From Limnomonas spitsbergensis (taxonomy: Eukaryota; Chlorophyta; Chlorophyceae; Chlamydomonadales): DNA of 64,000 bases. Numbering within the stretch: position 1 is the first letter of the stretch; each line of letters opens with the position of its first letter. Of this stretch, positions 10,011-20,639 are shown piece by piece. The notes beneath the pieces were generated by a model that saw only the letters and a list, made by a program, of their open reading frames with translations, was not told the origin of the DNA and ran no database searches. The stretch spans positions 186,001-250,000 of the forward strand of contig JAYJMM010000022.1 in assembly GCA_037349105.1 (NCBI GenBank), written 5' to 3'. The position numbers were made by a program, and so were the translations under genes.

Positions 10011-11126
10011 GATAGACACGGGTATTCATCCATATGTCAGTGCAACAGATTGTGGAGATTTACACGATCCCGATCCGGAAAACATACCGTCTACGGTCAC
10101 TTTTCCTTCAGATCTTTCTCCATGCATCCGCACAGTCCTTGACAAATACCGCTCAGTATTTCAAGACTGTGTCCGCATGCCGGACCAAACTAATACACTG
10201 CCGGAAATCATTGAGCTCAAGGCGGACAGCAAACCTGTCTTTCGAGCTAGCTACCGGCTCAGTCCCGCAGAGCGTTTAGAGGTAGAAACCCATGTGGGTA
10301 ATCTTATCAAATGGGGGCTCATACAACCTAGTTCATGCCCATGGGGAAGTCCTATTGTATTTGCTCTAAAACCCGATGGTACGTTACGGTTTACCGTAGA
10401 CTATCGATTACTAAATGGACAAACAGTTCCTATGAAAGGACATCATCCAAGAGCTGATGACTTATTTGATAAGTTACAAGGGTGTCGGTATTTCTCATCG
10501 TGCGACCTCACTAACAGCTACTGGCACCTACCGCTAAATGTCACCGACATTCCAAAAACACAATTTATTACTCCTTTTGGAACATATGCATGGAAAACAC
10601 TTCCCATTGGGCTAACCAAGGCACCCATCGGATTCCATACATTTATGAATCGGACATTCCGACCTCTCAGTAACTGTGTTTCAGTTTATTTGGATGATAT
10701 CATAATCTTCAGCAAAACTCTCGAAGAACATTCCAAACATCTTGAATCAGTGATGATAATCCTTCAAGACCACAAATTATTTGTCAAACTTAAAAATGTA
10801 CCTTCGAGCGACCCGAAATTAAATTTATGGGTATCGTCGGACAAGAGGGAGTCAAAGTTGACCCCACAAAGATTACATTGGTCAAAGAGTGGTCCGTTCC
10901 CACTACTTTAAAAGAATTACGCTCATTTAATGGGCTCACCAATTATTTCCGAAAGCATATCGCACAATATGCAACCATGGTGGCTCCTCTGACTAACCTT
11001 ACTCGCAAAGATGTACGGTGGAATTGGACGTCAAGTTGTCAAACAACATTTGATTATGTCAAATCAACACTTATCAACGCACTTGTGCTTGCCATGCCGG
11101 ATTTTAATAATCCAATCGAAATATAA
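10009..11126 (+). pseudogene. gypsy reverse transcriptase, frameshifted near 10830
   Basis: The first frame (10009-10911) holds the full RT core. FRASYRLSPAE precedes the fingers. GSPIVFALKPDGTLRFTVDY is the typical gypsy block. SSCDLTNSYW is motif A with its Asp. FGTYAWKTLPIGLTKAP is motif B. VSVYLDDIIIFS is motif C with an intact YLDD. The thumb and connection (VDPTKI, then ELRSFNGLTNYFRKHIAQ, then PLTNLTRKD) lie in another frame from 10827 to 11126, so at least one indel separates them. The catalytic residues are intact, but the protein is broken. Confidence 0.88.
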
Positions 11127-11403
11127 GTCATATGTGATGCTTCCATTAAAGGCATTGGCGCTGTATAATAACGTAGGCAGGCAGACCCATCGCGTTTGAA
11201 AGTCGTAAGCTTAGCGTTGCTGAACTGAATTGGACCACATGTGACCAGGAATTATGGGCCATGGTTCATGCTCTCAGAACATGGAGATGCTATCTAGCGG
11301 GCATTGATTTCAAGGTTATAACATACCACAATCCTCTGATTCTTTTGCAGACTCAACCGAACTTGTCGCGAAGACAATGTCGATGGAGTGAATAATTGCA
11401 ACG
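11127..11403 (+). pseudogene. gypsy RNase H remnant
   Basis: Behind a stop, the sequence still reads ICDASIKGIGAV (RNase H first Asp strand), then in shifted frames FESRKLSVAELNW with the catalytic Glu, then a YHNPLILL strand where DHxxL is usual. Several stops and frameshifts make it non-functional. It is cut at 11411 by the 811-bp insertion. Confidence 0.65.
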
Positions 11404-11411
11404 GTTTAAGT

Positions 11412-12222
11412 ACCCGAGTGACTGACTGAAAGGAAGGAACGGAAAGGGATTGCTAACCGATTTCAGTTGAAGTATGGGGCCTTGTCGAGGTTTTGAAGGT
11501 CGAATGCGAGTTCATTTTGCCACCGATGCAAGTGAATTTTAGCGCAAAACGCTAGTCAGCTGCCTTTTTATCATTTGCTTGACACCCGTGAAAGCAGTGG
11601 TTTAGACTTCGGACATGGTTCAGCAGCGTGGCAGCGGTAAAGACAGCCTTGTTTGATGGTATCGAAGTAAGAAGTCACGAATAGTAGCTTGTTCAGTCCA
11701 TAGCGTCATGAAGCAAGCACACCCGATATAGCCGGGGCCTCGATTAATCCGTACCCTACTAGTTCCATGCCAGGCCATGTGAGAGAACAACAGCACAGCG
11801 CGCCACTGACGTTGCTAAACGCGCTTTTCGAAATCAGAAGCGGCGGAGAACGGCGGAGAACGGTGCGCCTCCTGATGTTCGCGCTGTTTGTCTGTTCAAG
11901 TGGAACTATGCATGAGCGCAATAGTCTGATGGCGCTGAACCACAAAACATACCCCGTCAACAACCCTTGCAACACGTGCATGCCAATTTTTTGGGCGGTG
12001 ACAAGCATACGGCTATCAGCTACATTTCAGCGAACAACCAGAGGCCATGTTTGCTGGCAATCAGCCCAAGGCAAGCCACAGGGCGGCTCAGCAAAAGTGG
12101 TCCACAGGGCGGCTCAGCAAAATTACTCACTACCACAAACAATAACGCATGTTTCAATTATTGCAACACTCTACCACCACGCGTCACTTGGGCAAAGCGC
12201 CACGCAGGCGCTCATTACAATA
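11412..12222. mobile_element. 811-bp insertion with 8-bp TSD GTTTAAGT
   Basis: GTTTAAGT occurs at 11404-11411 and at 12223-12230. Removing one copy plus the insert restores the pol reading order from RNase H to the segment before integrase (a Leu-Gln-Arg-Phe-Lys-Phe-Gln-Trp run). The insert begins ACCCGAGTGACTGACTG, a sequence also found at 5328. Its ends show no clear inverted repeat. A 28-bp direct repeat holding CACAGGGCGGCTCAGCAAAA occurs near 12070-12120. No transposase is visible. An 8-bp duplication would fit hAT or several retro-insertions. Confidence 0.7.
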
Positions 12223-12230
12223 GTTTAAGT

Positions 12231-12970
12231 TCCAATGGAAATGGCGCCAGGGAGTTACTAACGTAGCTGATTCTCTGTCCCTTCACCCTAATTTTCATAC
12301 GACCTTGGCATCAATGGTGACCAGAGGCCGTTCCTTCCAATTGCCTGAGGCACTGACTAAGAGAAAACGCAACCGGGCGACTATGGGGTCCCTACAGCTA
12401 CCAACATGGTTCTTACAACCCCTCGCTATCCCTCAAGCACCTTGGGATTCGGTAAGCATGGATTTTATTCAACAGCTCCCCAAAACGAGAAAAGGCTTTG
12501 ATTCCATATTAGTGTTCGTTTGTCGACTCACAAAAATGCTACATGTTGTTCCTACTACGGCCACGGTTGACAGTGCAGGCACTGCTCAGCTTTTTGTCGA
12601 TACCGTATGGAAACATCATGGCCTACCACTCGATATGGTTTCGGATAGAGGCTCCGTCTTTACTGGAAAATTCTGGACCGAATTGCTTCGCATTATCGGG
12701 GCTAATCATAGCCGTTCTATTGCGTTTCATCCACAGAGTGATGGTCAAACAAAACGAGTTAATCGTGTTCTTGAAGACATGATACGACATTATGTCGGTC
12801 ATCTTGAACATACCGAATGGGACAGCTGTCTTGCTACAACTGAATTTGCTATTAATAATTCTATTCATGAAGCTATTGGCACTACACCCTTTCGGCTCAA
12901 TACTGGCAGGGATCCGCGATTCCCTCTCACTATCGCTGACGACGGTACCTATTGCCGCAGCTTTTGCTGA
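12231..12970 (+). pseudogene. gypsy integrase core
   Basis: The segment starts with the tail after RNase H (VTNVADSLSLHPNF) and moves quickly into the integrase core: WDSVSMDFIQQLP (first Asp), PLDMVSDRGSVFTGKFW (second Asp), RSIAFHPQSDGQTKRVNRVL with the Glu in VLEDM. The DDE triad is present. The His2Cys2 zinc-binding domain that normally precedes it is missing, so about 100 residues seem deleted near 12300-12400. The frame ends at 12970; the following RQKRHYDQN motif (about 13025) is in another frame. Confidence 0.85.
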
Positions 12971-13167
12971 TAAAATATCAGTTGGCCTCTCGGATTCCCG
13001 CAGATTCCTCGTTGCCGCTAAGCAACGCCAAAAGCGACATTATGATCAGAATGTGCAGTGGCTGAAATGGTCAGTCTTGTTACGAGCATTGCATCACCTT
13101 GTGGCATGTGATAGCATAAGCAATGGTGAGAGGGAAGGTACGCTTGTAATACGTGACGTAGTACTAG

Positions 13168-15096
13168 TCAAAGCTGCGACGTGCGTTCTTCGCATGTGCG
13201 TGTGAAGGTCACTATGTTGCATGCTGTGCCTTCAAGCTTGACTTCGATCTTGTACACGACTCCTGCCTTCAGGATGGATGACCTGAGTGACAACTCCCAT
13301 TGCTCCGTTGACACAGCATGGCTTCTTCATGTTCTCGGTCAGCATAACTCTTGAACCCACGAACACCGTAGCCATGCCGTGGAAATCCGTGTCTGAAGCC
13401 CACTCCTGAACATGATCTGGTAAATCCTGTAAGGGAGAAAAAAATGTAAATTCATGATGTCAACAGAGGTGTCAGCAGAGAGGTGTCAGTGAGTGTGTGG
13501 TGTAGCTGTAATCATTCACCTCAGTCTTAATGTCTGATCGCCCTCGTGCCCCCTGCTGATCTTCCTTGACTAGAACTGGGGTGGCGTGCATGTCGACCCC
13601 TGGGAAGAAGCGGGGAAGGAGCTGTGCGTTCAATCGGTGAACGTCGGCCCGGTGGGAGCAGAGGACTAGGTCGGTCTCCTCCGCATTGATGACGAGATTC
13701 TGCTCTTCCACATACAGGTCTTGCGTGATGGTTGCGTCGATGACCTCCTGCTCAGGCCGAGTAGTCCTGACATGCGCGTTGAAGGCGCCCCACTGAGGGT
13801 CTTTCTCGTGCCGAATGGAGAAGGGCAAGTTGTGCTTTGTTGCTGCCTGGATGTATGAGCAGGTAGTGAAGTCACAGGCGACATAGTGTTGGTACTCCTC
13901 TTCTTCACCACTCCTGGCCTTTTTGCAGTGGCACACAGGGGGCAGCTGCAGGTGATCGCCCACGAAAATGATTAGCTTCTTTTTCAGGTACGAGTCGACG
14001 TCGCAGGCACACCCAGGCGCAAGCGTGGTGAGCCGGTGCAGGCTCATGTCCCAGAATGGCTTGACCAGCATGGAAAACTCGTCCACAATGAGGACGTCCA
14101 TGTCTCGCAGCTTCTTCAGCTTGTCTGACAGAGGCGAAAGGGCTGGCAGGAAGACAGCCTTGGGAGGGATACCCATGTGGGTGTGCATCGTCGAAGCATG
14201 CGGGCTCAGCCGCTGCGACGCTGCCCCCGTGCTGGCAGTGAGGTCTACATCCAGGCCCAGGCCCCGCAGGACGTGTGTGATGTACATCAACACGAATGAC
14301 TTCCCTGACCCTGGTACGCTGGCTTATATTGGACGCTGCGGCTGAGACGCTGCGCCCTGGTCTTTGGTATCCCGCACGCGCGGCACACCCTCCACTGGCC
14401 GCTGTTGCTGTCCACCGTAAATTCTGCCATGCCTGGGTTGCAGGCAGCGTAAGGCGCCAGCCCGCCCTGTCCGGGGTCCTCCAGCTGGAAAGGCTGTTTC
14501 TGCACGCAGCCACCCAGCTGAACCTCGCCGCAGTAAGCACAGCATTGCATGCTGGCAACAACACCTGTTCGCTTGTTCCTCCACTGGCTGAGCAGGCCTG
14601 TCCTTCCCCCCGAGTCATCCAGGAGTTGCCATGCTGCAGCTGCAAGCCCATACACTGATCTACGTGCTGCGTCGTCATCCGCAGAGCTGACTACCGGAGT
14701 AGTGTCCAGGAGGACCTTTGCGCTGTGAACCTCGCTGGATGCATCAGACATGCCTTGCTCACATGCCACTGCTGCGTCATAAATGTCACTGTTGCTGCAG
14801 CCTTCATCACGCATGACATGCTGTTTGTGGCTAGTGAAGGCAGACATGGCCTCCTTGCAGACCTGCAGGCGGCCCTCAGCTCGGACATGAGCTCGGATGT
14901 AGCTGGACCTCATGTTCACTGGACCTGGGGGCCCTTGGTTGTCCAGATCATCACCAGAGAGCAGCGTATGCCGGGCCAGCGCTGCTTGGACCCGCCGTAC
15001 CACATTCGCTGCGTCGAGGAGCCGTTGCGGAAGGACTTTGGCAGCTGCAACTGCAACATCCTCCTCATAGGTTGCCTTTCGGTGGTACTTGCATGC
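13168..15096 (-). pseudogene. Pif1-like DNA helicase, intron-containing and probably broken
   Basis: On the minus strand an exon begins at 15096 (acceptor CTCACAG). It reads a Cys-containing N-terminal region with CAYCGEVQLGGC and CRACGIP, a possible zinc cluster. At about 14310 the frame changes to VPGSGKSFVLMYITHVLRG, the Walker A motif of Pif1 helicases. Then come DVLIVDEFSML (Walker B) and IIFVGDHLQLPPVC (motif III). Donor GTGAAT at 13519 and acceptor TTACAG| at 13426 join in phase 0 to the C-terminal MATVFVGSRVMLTENM and CCVNGAMGVV block. A +1 shift near 13262 precedes GVVYKIEVKLEG; the stop is at 13168. The sequence before Walker A looks deleted or badly joined. It could be a host gene relic or part of a mobile element. 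Confidence 0.7.
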
Positions 15097-15420
15097 CTGT
15101 GAGGATAGTGGATTGAAGTCTCAAAATCTTCAACTCAAATCTAATCTGACACCAACAAAGACAACTAGACTCTGTTAATGTCCATAAGTCAGACACTGTC
15201 TGGAGGTCTTAATCCATGTCAATTCTAAAAGCAAATTGGACCTCCCTACATTGGTCACACTTTTCTGGTTACTGCATCCAGCGTGCCAAACCACGCCTAC
15301 CATACAGCGACATAAAGCAATTTTTAGGATGGACAATTTTCGTACAGTTACACTCTGACACTTTCAATCAGCCTGACACCATCCACTGATTATTCCATGT
15401 CATTTATAAAAGCATAACTA
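15097..15420. other. no recognisable feature
   Basis: Sequence between the helicase and the first satellite units. I see no gene, RNA or repeat. Confidence 0.5.
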
Positions 15421-15519
15421 GACCTCCCAAGCTTGTTTGCGCACCAGCCTAGTACTGTTGGCCAGCTTGCTTGCGCATCACCCTAGTACTGTTGGCATGC
15501 TTGTTTGCGCACCAGCCTA
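15421..15519 (+). repeat. left stub of the 34-bp satellite array
   Basis: Just under three units of the GTACTGTTGGCCAGCTTGCT type lie here. About 65 bp of it (ending ACCAGCCTA) recur on the far side of the 7-kb element at 22507 and after. The array was therefore split by the insertion. Confidence 0.85.
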
Positions 15520-15529
15520 CGTCGGTAAC

Positions 15530-15975
15530 ATGGGGCCGCTTGAAATCCGCTTGAATGGGAGAAAATCCTGCTTGAAATAGGGTCTTGAATCAAACCGGAG
15601 ATCAAGCGGGCTATCGCTTGAATCAAGCCACTGAAACCAGCGTTTGTTTCAAGCCGAAATCAAGCGGGTATCAAGCGGATTTAATCAAGCCAAAATCAAG
15701 AGAGAATCAACCGCATTGAATCAAGCCGGAATCAAGAGAGAATCCAGCGCCTTGAATCAAGCCGGAATCAAGAGAGAATCCAACGTCTTGAATCAAGCCG
15801 GAATCAAGGGGGAATCAAGCCCATCGATTGAATTAGGCGCGTTGAATCAAACCGGAGATCAAGCGGGCCATCGCTTGAATCAAGCCATACGAAACGACAC
15901 TTATCATTCAAGCCGGAATCAATCACGTACAGTCATGACAACATCAGCAAATTAAATCGAAGCCGGAATCAAGCG
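15530..15975 (+). repeat. left subterminal array of TCAAGC words
   Basis: Roughly 33-bp units of the form TTGAATCAAGCCGGAATCAA repeat about a dozen times with drift. They share the CGCTTGA/TCAAGCG core with the right end of the element (22400-22500). Transposase binding sites often repeat in this way. Confidence 0.75.
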
Positions 15976-16231
15976 TTATTACACGAGCCAACGTGTTTGA
16001 ATCAGTCGTACTACCCGTGGCCACATGCACTCAACCTAGGCCACCCGCATTAAACGCTGGCGCAACCCTCGGCCTATGACCCAATACCAAGGGCCAACAA
16101 CCCAACATCATTGTTCACCTCCAAAACGACAATCATTCACAATCACTCCCAAGTCACAAGACGCCAATGTTCACAAGTGTTCATAACATGGAACACTCTA
16201 GTGGCTGACAGCGGCCAACTACACAAAGGCG

Positions 16232-17222
16232 CTAACAGTTCTTTCCATACACACGAATCATCATGGTGGCCCATCCGTATGTTTCACCGACAGCCTGCAC
16301 AATCGCGATCTCCTCCACAATCCACTTCGCATGGCTGACTCCCTGGTTCCCAACCTTCTTTTGCAACATGTTCTTGACCTGAATAAAAAAGATTAGGAAT
16401 GTCTTATGACCATCTGAATACAGATTTGTGTTAAGAACTGTTACGATATGATGTATGAGTGTTTCTTGAATTGCTATGTAAAGAATAATCTTACCTTGAA
16501 ACTGAAGAACGCTACTTGTTCCATAGCAACTGTCACATTGCTGACAGCGTGCCGGGTCTGAGCGTTTATGCTGGATGCGTTTGTCGGCTCAAGGGCCCGG
16601 GCGATGCCCGCCAGAAAGGCATGTTGGTCAAAGGGGCCACCGTTGGGGAGGGCCCTGGTATCAAACAAAGGGAGGCGTGAAATAAGCAAAAAATCACAGC
16701 AAAAAATCAAAATGCCATTGGATGATGTGAAGTTAAGCTGTAATTTGCTGGCAGTAGGCTCAACTCAATGAAGCATGTTAAATCAAAGTGACACACCAGT
16801 ACAGATCGTTAACCAGCATCCCATCAGCCCATGCCCTGAAGGCATCCACCTCAGCCTTGCTGGCGCTCTTTCCCAAGGGTTTGCAGAAAGCCTCCCGGAA
16901 ATGCGAATTGGTGTGCGAACATGGACGCACCTTCAAACATCATCCACCATGATCCCATGCAGGTGTCCTCCCGTCCCGCAGATACTGTAAATGACAAAAA
17001 CACTCAACTCTCTGTCAAGAAGAAGAGGGGATACGTGCAGATTTAACTTGGTATGTGTTTGGTTGATGGTGTTCTCACGTGATGACCAAGGCCCATGAGA
17101 CAAAGCCCTTGCATGAGCTCGCAATAGATGGCCTTACCTGGGCCCTGCTGCCTGAGAGACAGCATACTTAATGATGAACCAGAATTCGCAAGGAAATATT
17201 TGATGGCCTTTGGATGATTTCC
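16232..17222 (-). CDS. unrecognised multi-exon gene of the 7-kb element (3' exons)
   Basis: Four or five exons can be joined on the minus strand. 17138-17222 (GNHPKAIKYFLANSG, donor GTAAGG, phase 1) leads to 16931-16984 (GREDTCMGSWWMMFEG). Then comes 16797-about 16900 (HFREAFCKPLGKSASKAEVD, donor GTGTGT, phase 2). Then 16495-16654 (ALPNGGPFDQHAFLAG, donor GTAAGA, phase 0), and 16232-16378 (VKNMLQKKVGNQGVSHAKW) ending in a stop. The last three join in exact phase. Between the second and third, a one-base shift near 16900 is needed. Protein-like pieces further up (17627-17827, KLARYGHARLCEPL; about 17400-17480, WREPHFKLTVEM) may be earlier exons. I recognise no family. The position suggests a transposase or accessory protein. 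Confidence 0.5.
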
Positions 17223-18300
17223 CTGCAGCATCAGAAGTTGGTCATTCGAGGTAGCAGGCAGCCATGTAGTAGTAGTCAGGCTCAGTCAAATTTCACAGCG
17301 CGGGGGCAGACCATCTGACATGTTTAGCATTTCTACAAGTCGCGGACATCCTACCTTTCATCGTTAACGTGTCCTCTGTCGCATCTCCACCGTCAGTTTG
17401 AAGTGAGGTTCACGCCATATCTGAGACAGAGAACGCATTCGCCAGGTTTGCTTCCCCGTCAGCTTCAAAGAATCCATGTGAATCAATGTGAAATCAGGCA
17501 GCGTGAGGACGAGAGAACTATGACGAGTTTCCTACCGTTGCTCCCGGATCTTGAGATTTTGGGCACATCCCGCTCAGCTTATGCATGCCTAAACCTTGCG
17601 ATATTATATCCAGTTGTCGTCAGGGATCACTTGAGACTGGTGAGGTCATGAGGGGCAGGCTCTGACGGCACAATTGGCTGCATACCTCGAGCCCACACAT
17701 CGGTGCGGTACACAATATTTTCAACGAAAAAACATCGACAGCGTACAGTGAGGGGCTCACAGAGACGAGCATGTCCATACCTTGCAAGCTTATACCACTG
17801 GCCGTTCGCCTGTTTTGGTTTTGTCACAGTCAGGTGTGAGGCCGGCCTAATGGAGAATGGATACGTCTGACGATTTCGTCATACCGGTACCCACACAAAT
17901 TACACTGTGTGACCGTGACCAAACGACGAATTAGCCTTATGGGTCATGCCTTACAGGCGCGGGCGTGGAACCCGGTGGGTGGACCCCTTAAAAGTGAAAA
18001 TGTGTTATGCACCGGTAACATACGCATTCAGTCGAAATTGAGCTAAATACATAATCATCGATGCAAATGAGCTCTTTGATGACGCCTTCAAAGCTCAGAA
18101 ATGGCTGAACCATCCAAGGATACCGAGGAGGAGGAGGACGAGGAGGAGTATATTTGATAGCGCCCGGCACCTCTGCGGCGTCCTTATGCCGATGCCGGCC
18201 TTCGCGCAGGAATGGCCTTGAGAACAGCAACAAACACGTTTCAAGCAGGTTACCGGTATAATTCTTTGCCTACAATGCAGGCAGAGCAGCAGGTATCATA
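17223..18300. other. possible upstream exons of the element gene
   Basis: Minus-strand frames at 17627-17827 (RCRCFFVENIVYRTDVWARG) and near 17400-17480 look coding, but I could not join them in phase. The remainder up to 18300 shows nothing I recognise. Confidence 0.3.
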
Positions 18301-19105
18301 TGCCATGAGAACAATGCATGCAGTAGATCCCCGCATGAAAGACAGAAACCCTGCATGCATGCATGACTTCCCCGCCAGCGCCCCAACCGCACGACAACAC
18401 CATGCATGCACGCATAGCGTCATGCCGGCACGACAACAGGACAACACCCCGCATGCATGCAGTAGCACCCTACCGGCACGACTGCACCATGCCGGCATGC
18501 ATAGCAACAACAAAGCGCCACGATGACATGACCCGCCCTGCCTCCTCGTAGAAGCGCACTAGCGCCCCGCTAGCACGACATCATGGTGCATGCATGCAGT
18601 AGCTCCATACTGGCACGTCATAACCATGCATGCATGCAGTAGCGCCCTGCCGGCACGACAACACCTTGCCTGCCTGCATTAGTACCCTGCCGGCATGACA
18701 GAACCATGCGTGCATGCATAGCGCACTAGTGCTCCGCCCGCTCGACAACAATCTGCTTGCATGCATAGAGCACTAGCGCCCCGACGGCACGACAACAGCC
18801 TGTTTGCATGCATAGCGCACTAGCGCCCCCCGGCACGATAGCGCCTTGCTTGCATGCATAGCGCACTAGCGCTGCGCCGGCACGACAACACCCTACTTGC
18901 ATGCATGGCACACTAGCGCACCGCCGGCACAACAACACCCTGCTTGCATGCATAGCGCACTGGCGTGCCGCCAGCACGACAAAACCCTGCTTGCATGCGT
19001 AGCGGACTAGCGCCCCTCCGATACGACAAAACCTTGTTGGCATGCATAGCGCACTAGCGCGCCGCCGGAACGACAACACCCTTTTTGCATGCATAGCGCA
19101 CTGGT
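18300..19105 (+). repeat. about 47-bp tandem repeat rich in GCATGCAT and CACTAGCGC
   Basis: Units such as TTGCATGCATAGCGCACTAG followed by CGCC(C/G)GCACGACAACACC recur about every 46-47 bp from about 18590 and more loosely from 18300. It lies inside the 7-kb element. The long minus-strand frames here come from the repeat. Confidence 0.85.
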
Positions 19106-20345
19106 GGATGTATTTCCACAAAGCCTTAAGTAGCGGTACCAGCAACAACAACGCTAGTGACAGTGTTTGTACACAGCCTGAAGCAACGGTACCGGCAACA
19201 ACACCGCTAGTGACAGTGTTTGGACACAGCCTGAAGCAACGGCACCGGCAACAACACCGCTAGTGCATGTGATTGCAAACAGCCTGAAGCAGCGGTACCA
19301 AAAACAAAACCGCTAGTGACAGTGATTGCACACAGCCTGAAGCAGCGGTACCGGCAACAACAACGCTAGTGACAGTGATTGCACACAGCCTGAAGCAGCG
19401 GTACCGGCAACAACAACGCTAGTGACAGTTATTGCACACAGCATGAAGCAGCGGTACCGGCAACAACACCGCTAGTGTAAGTGTTTGCACACAGCATGAA
19501 CCGGTGGTACCGGCAACAACACCGCTAGTGTCAGTGATTGCTAACAGCCTGAAGCAACATTACTAGCACCATCACCGCTAGTAACAGTATTTGCACACAG
19601 CCTGAACAAGCGGTACCGGCAACAACACCGCTAGTGTCAGTAATTGCTAACAGCCTGAAGCAGTGGTACGGGCAACAACACCGCCAGTGACAGTGTGTGC
19701 ACATAACCCGAGGCAACGGTACTGGCAACAGCACCGCTAGTGTAAGTGTTTGTACACAGCCAGCCTGAAGCAGAGGTGCCGGCAACAGCACTGCTAGTGT
19801 CAGTGTTTGCACACAGCCTGAAGCAGCGGTACCGGCACCAGCACCGCTAGTGAGAGTGCTTGCAAACAATCTGAAGCAACCGTAACGGCAAGAGCACCGC
19901 TGGTGACAGTGTTTGCACACAGCATGAAGCAGCGGTACCGGCAACAACACCGCTAGTGTTAGTGTTTGCACACAGCATGAAGCAGCGGTACCGGCAATAA
20001 CAACGCTAGTGACAGTGAATGCACACAGCCTGAAACAACGGTACAGGCAACAGCACCGCTAGTGACAGTGTTTGCACACAGGCAACCTGAAGCAGCGGTA
20101 CCGGCAACAACACCGCTAGTGTTAGTGTTTGCACACAACATGAAGCAGCGGTACCGGCAACAACACCGCTAGTGTCAGTGTTTGCACACAGCCTGAAGCA
20201 GCGGTGCAGGCAACAACACCGCTAGTGACAGTGTTTGCACACAGCCTGAAGCAGCGGTACCGGCAACAACACCGCTAGTGACAGTGCTTGCACACAGCCT
20301 GAAGCAGCGGTACCAGCAACAACACGGCTAGTGTCAGTGATTGCT
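19106..20345 (+). repeat. 53-bp tandem repeat
   Basis: About 23 copies of a 53-bp unit containing GAAGCAGCGGTACCGGCAAC and CACCGCTAGTGACAGTG. Individual units vary at several bases. Confidence 0.92.
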
Positions 20346-20639
20346 TCCAGCCCTAGGTACTTAATGCACTCAGTGGCATCGAGCTGAACCGCCCACAACC
20401 TAGCGGTGTAGTGCATATGATCTCAGGTCAATGGGCCAGAAGCATGGACATGGCCTGAAGGAATTGAAGATGGGGTGGGGATGCGATGGGAATTAAGAAT
20501 GGGCACTGAAGGCAATGAGATGAAGCCATATGTTCCAGCCATAGTATCTTAATGCAATCAGTTACATCGGGCTAGACAACCAACAACATTACAACACAAT
20601 ACACATCTTGGACATGCTTAAATAGGAAATGCTAAAATA

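Larger units (their letters stand above)
7390..13085 (+). mobile_element. decayed Ty3/gypsy-type retrotransposon with two nested insertions
   Basis: In order: gag (two halves), an RGG-rich tail, a Dam-like domain, an aspartic protease (DSGA), reverse transcriptase (VYLDD), an RNase H remnant, integrase (D, D, E present) and a short tail. This RT-RNase H-integrase order is that of Ty3/gypsy. Several frameshifts and stops break the polyprotein. A 488-bp element interrupts gag and an 811-bp element interrupts pol, each with a clean target duplication. The zinc-binding part of integrase seems deleted near 12300. The right LTR is missing; a helicase remnant on the other strand begins at about 13168. 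Confidence 0.85.

Noticed and set aside
13968..14658. Plus-strand frames opposite the helicase
   Set aside because: The minus strand carries Walker A, Walker B and the C-terminal Pif1 motifs.
18250..20416. Minus-strand frames with LLHAVCKHCH or MHASRVLLC repeats
   Set aside because: Translations of the 47-bp and 53-bp arrays; the frames end where units vary.
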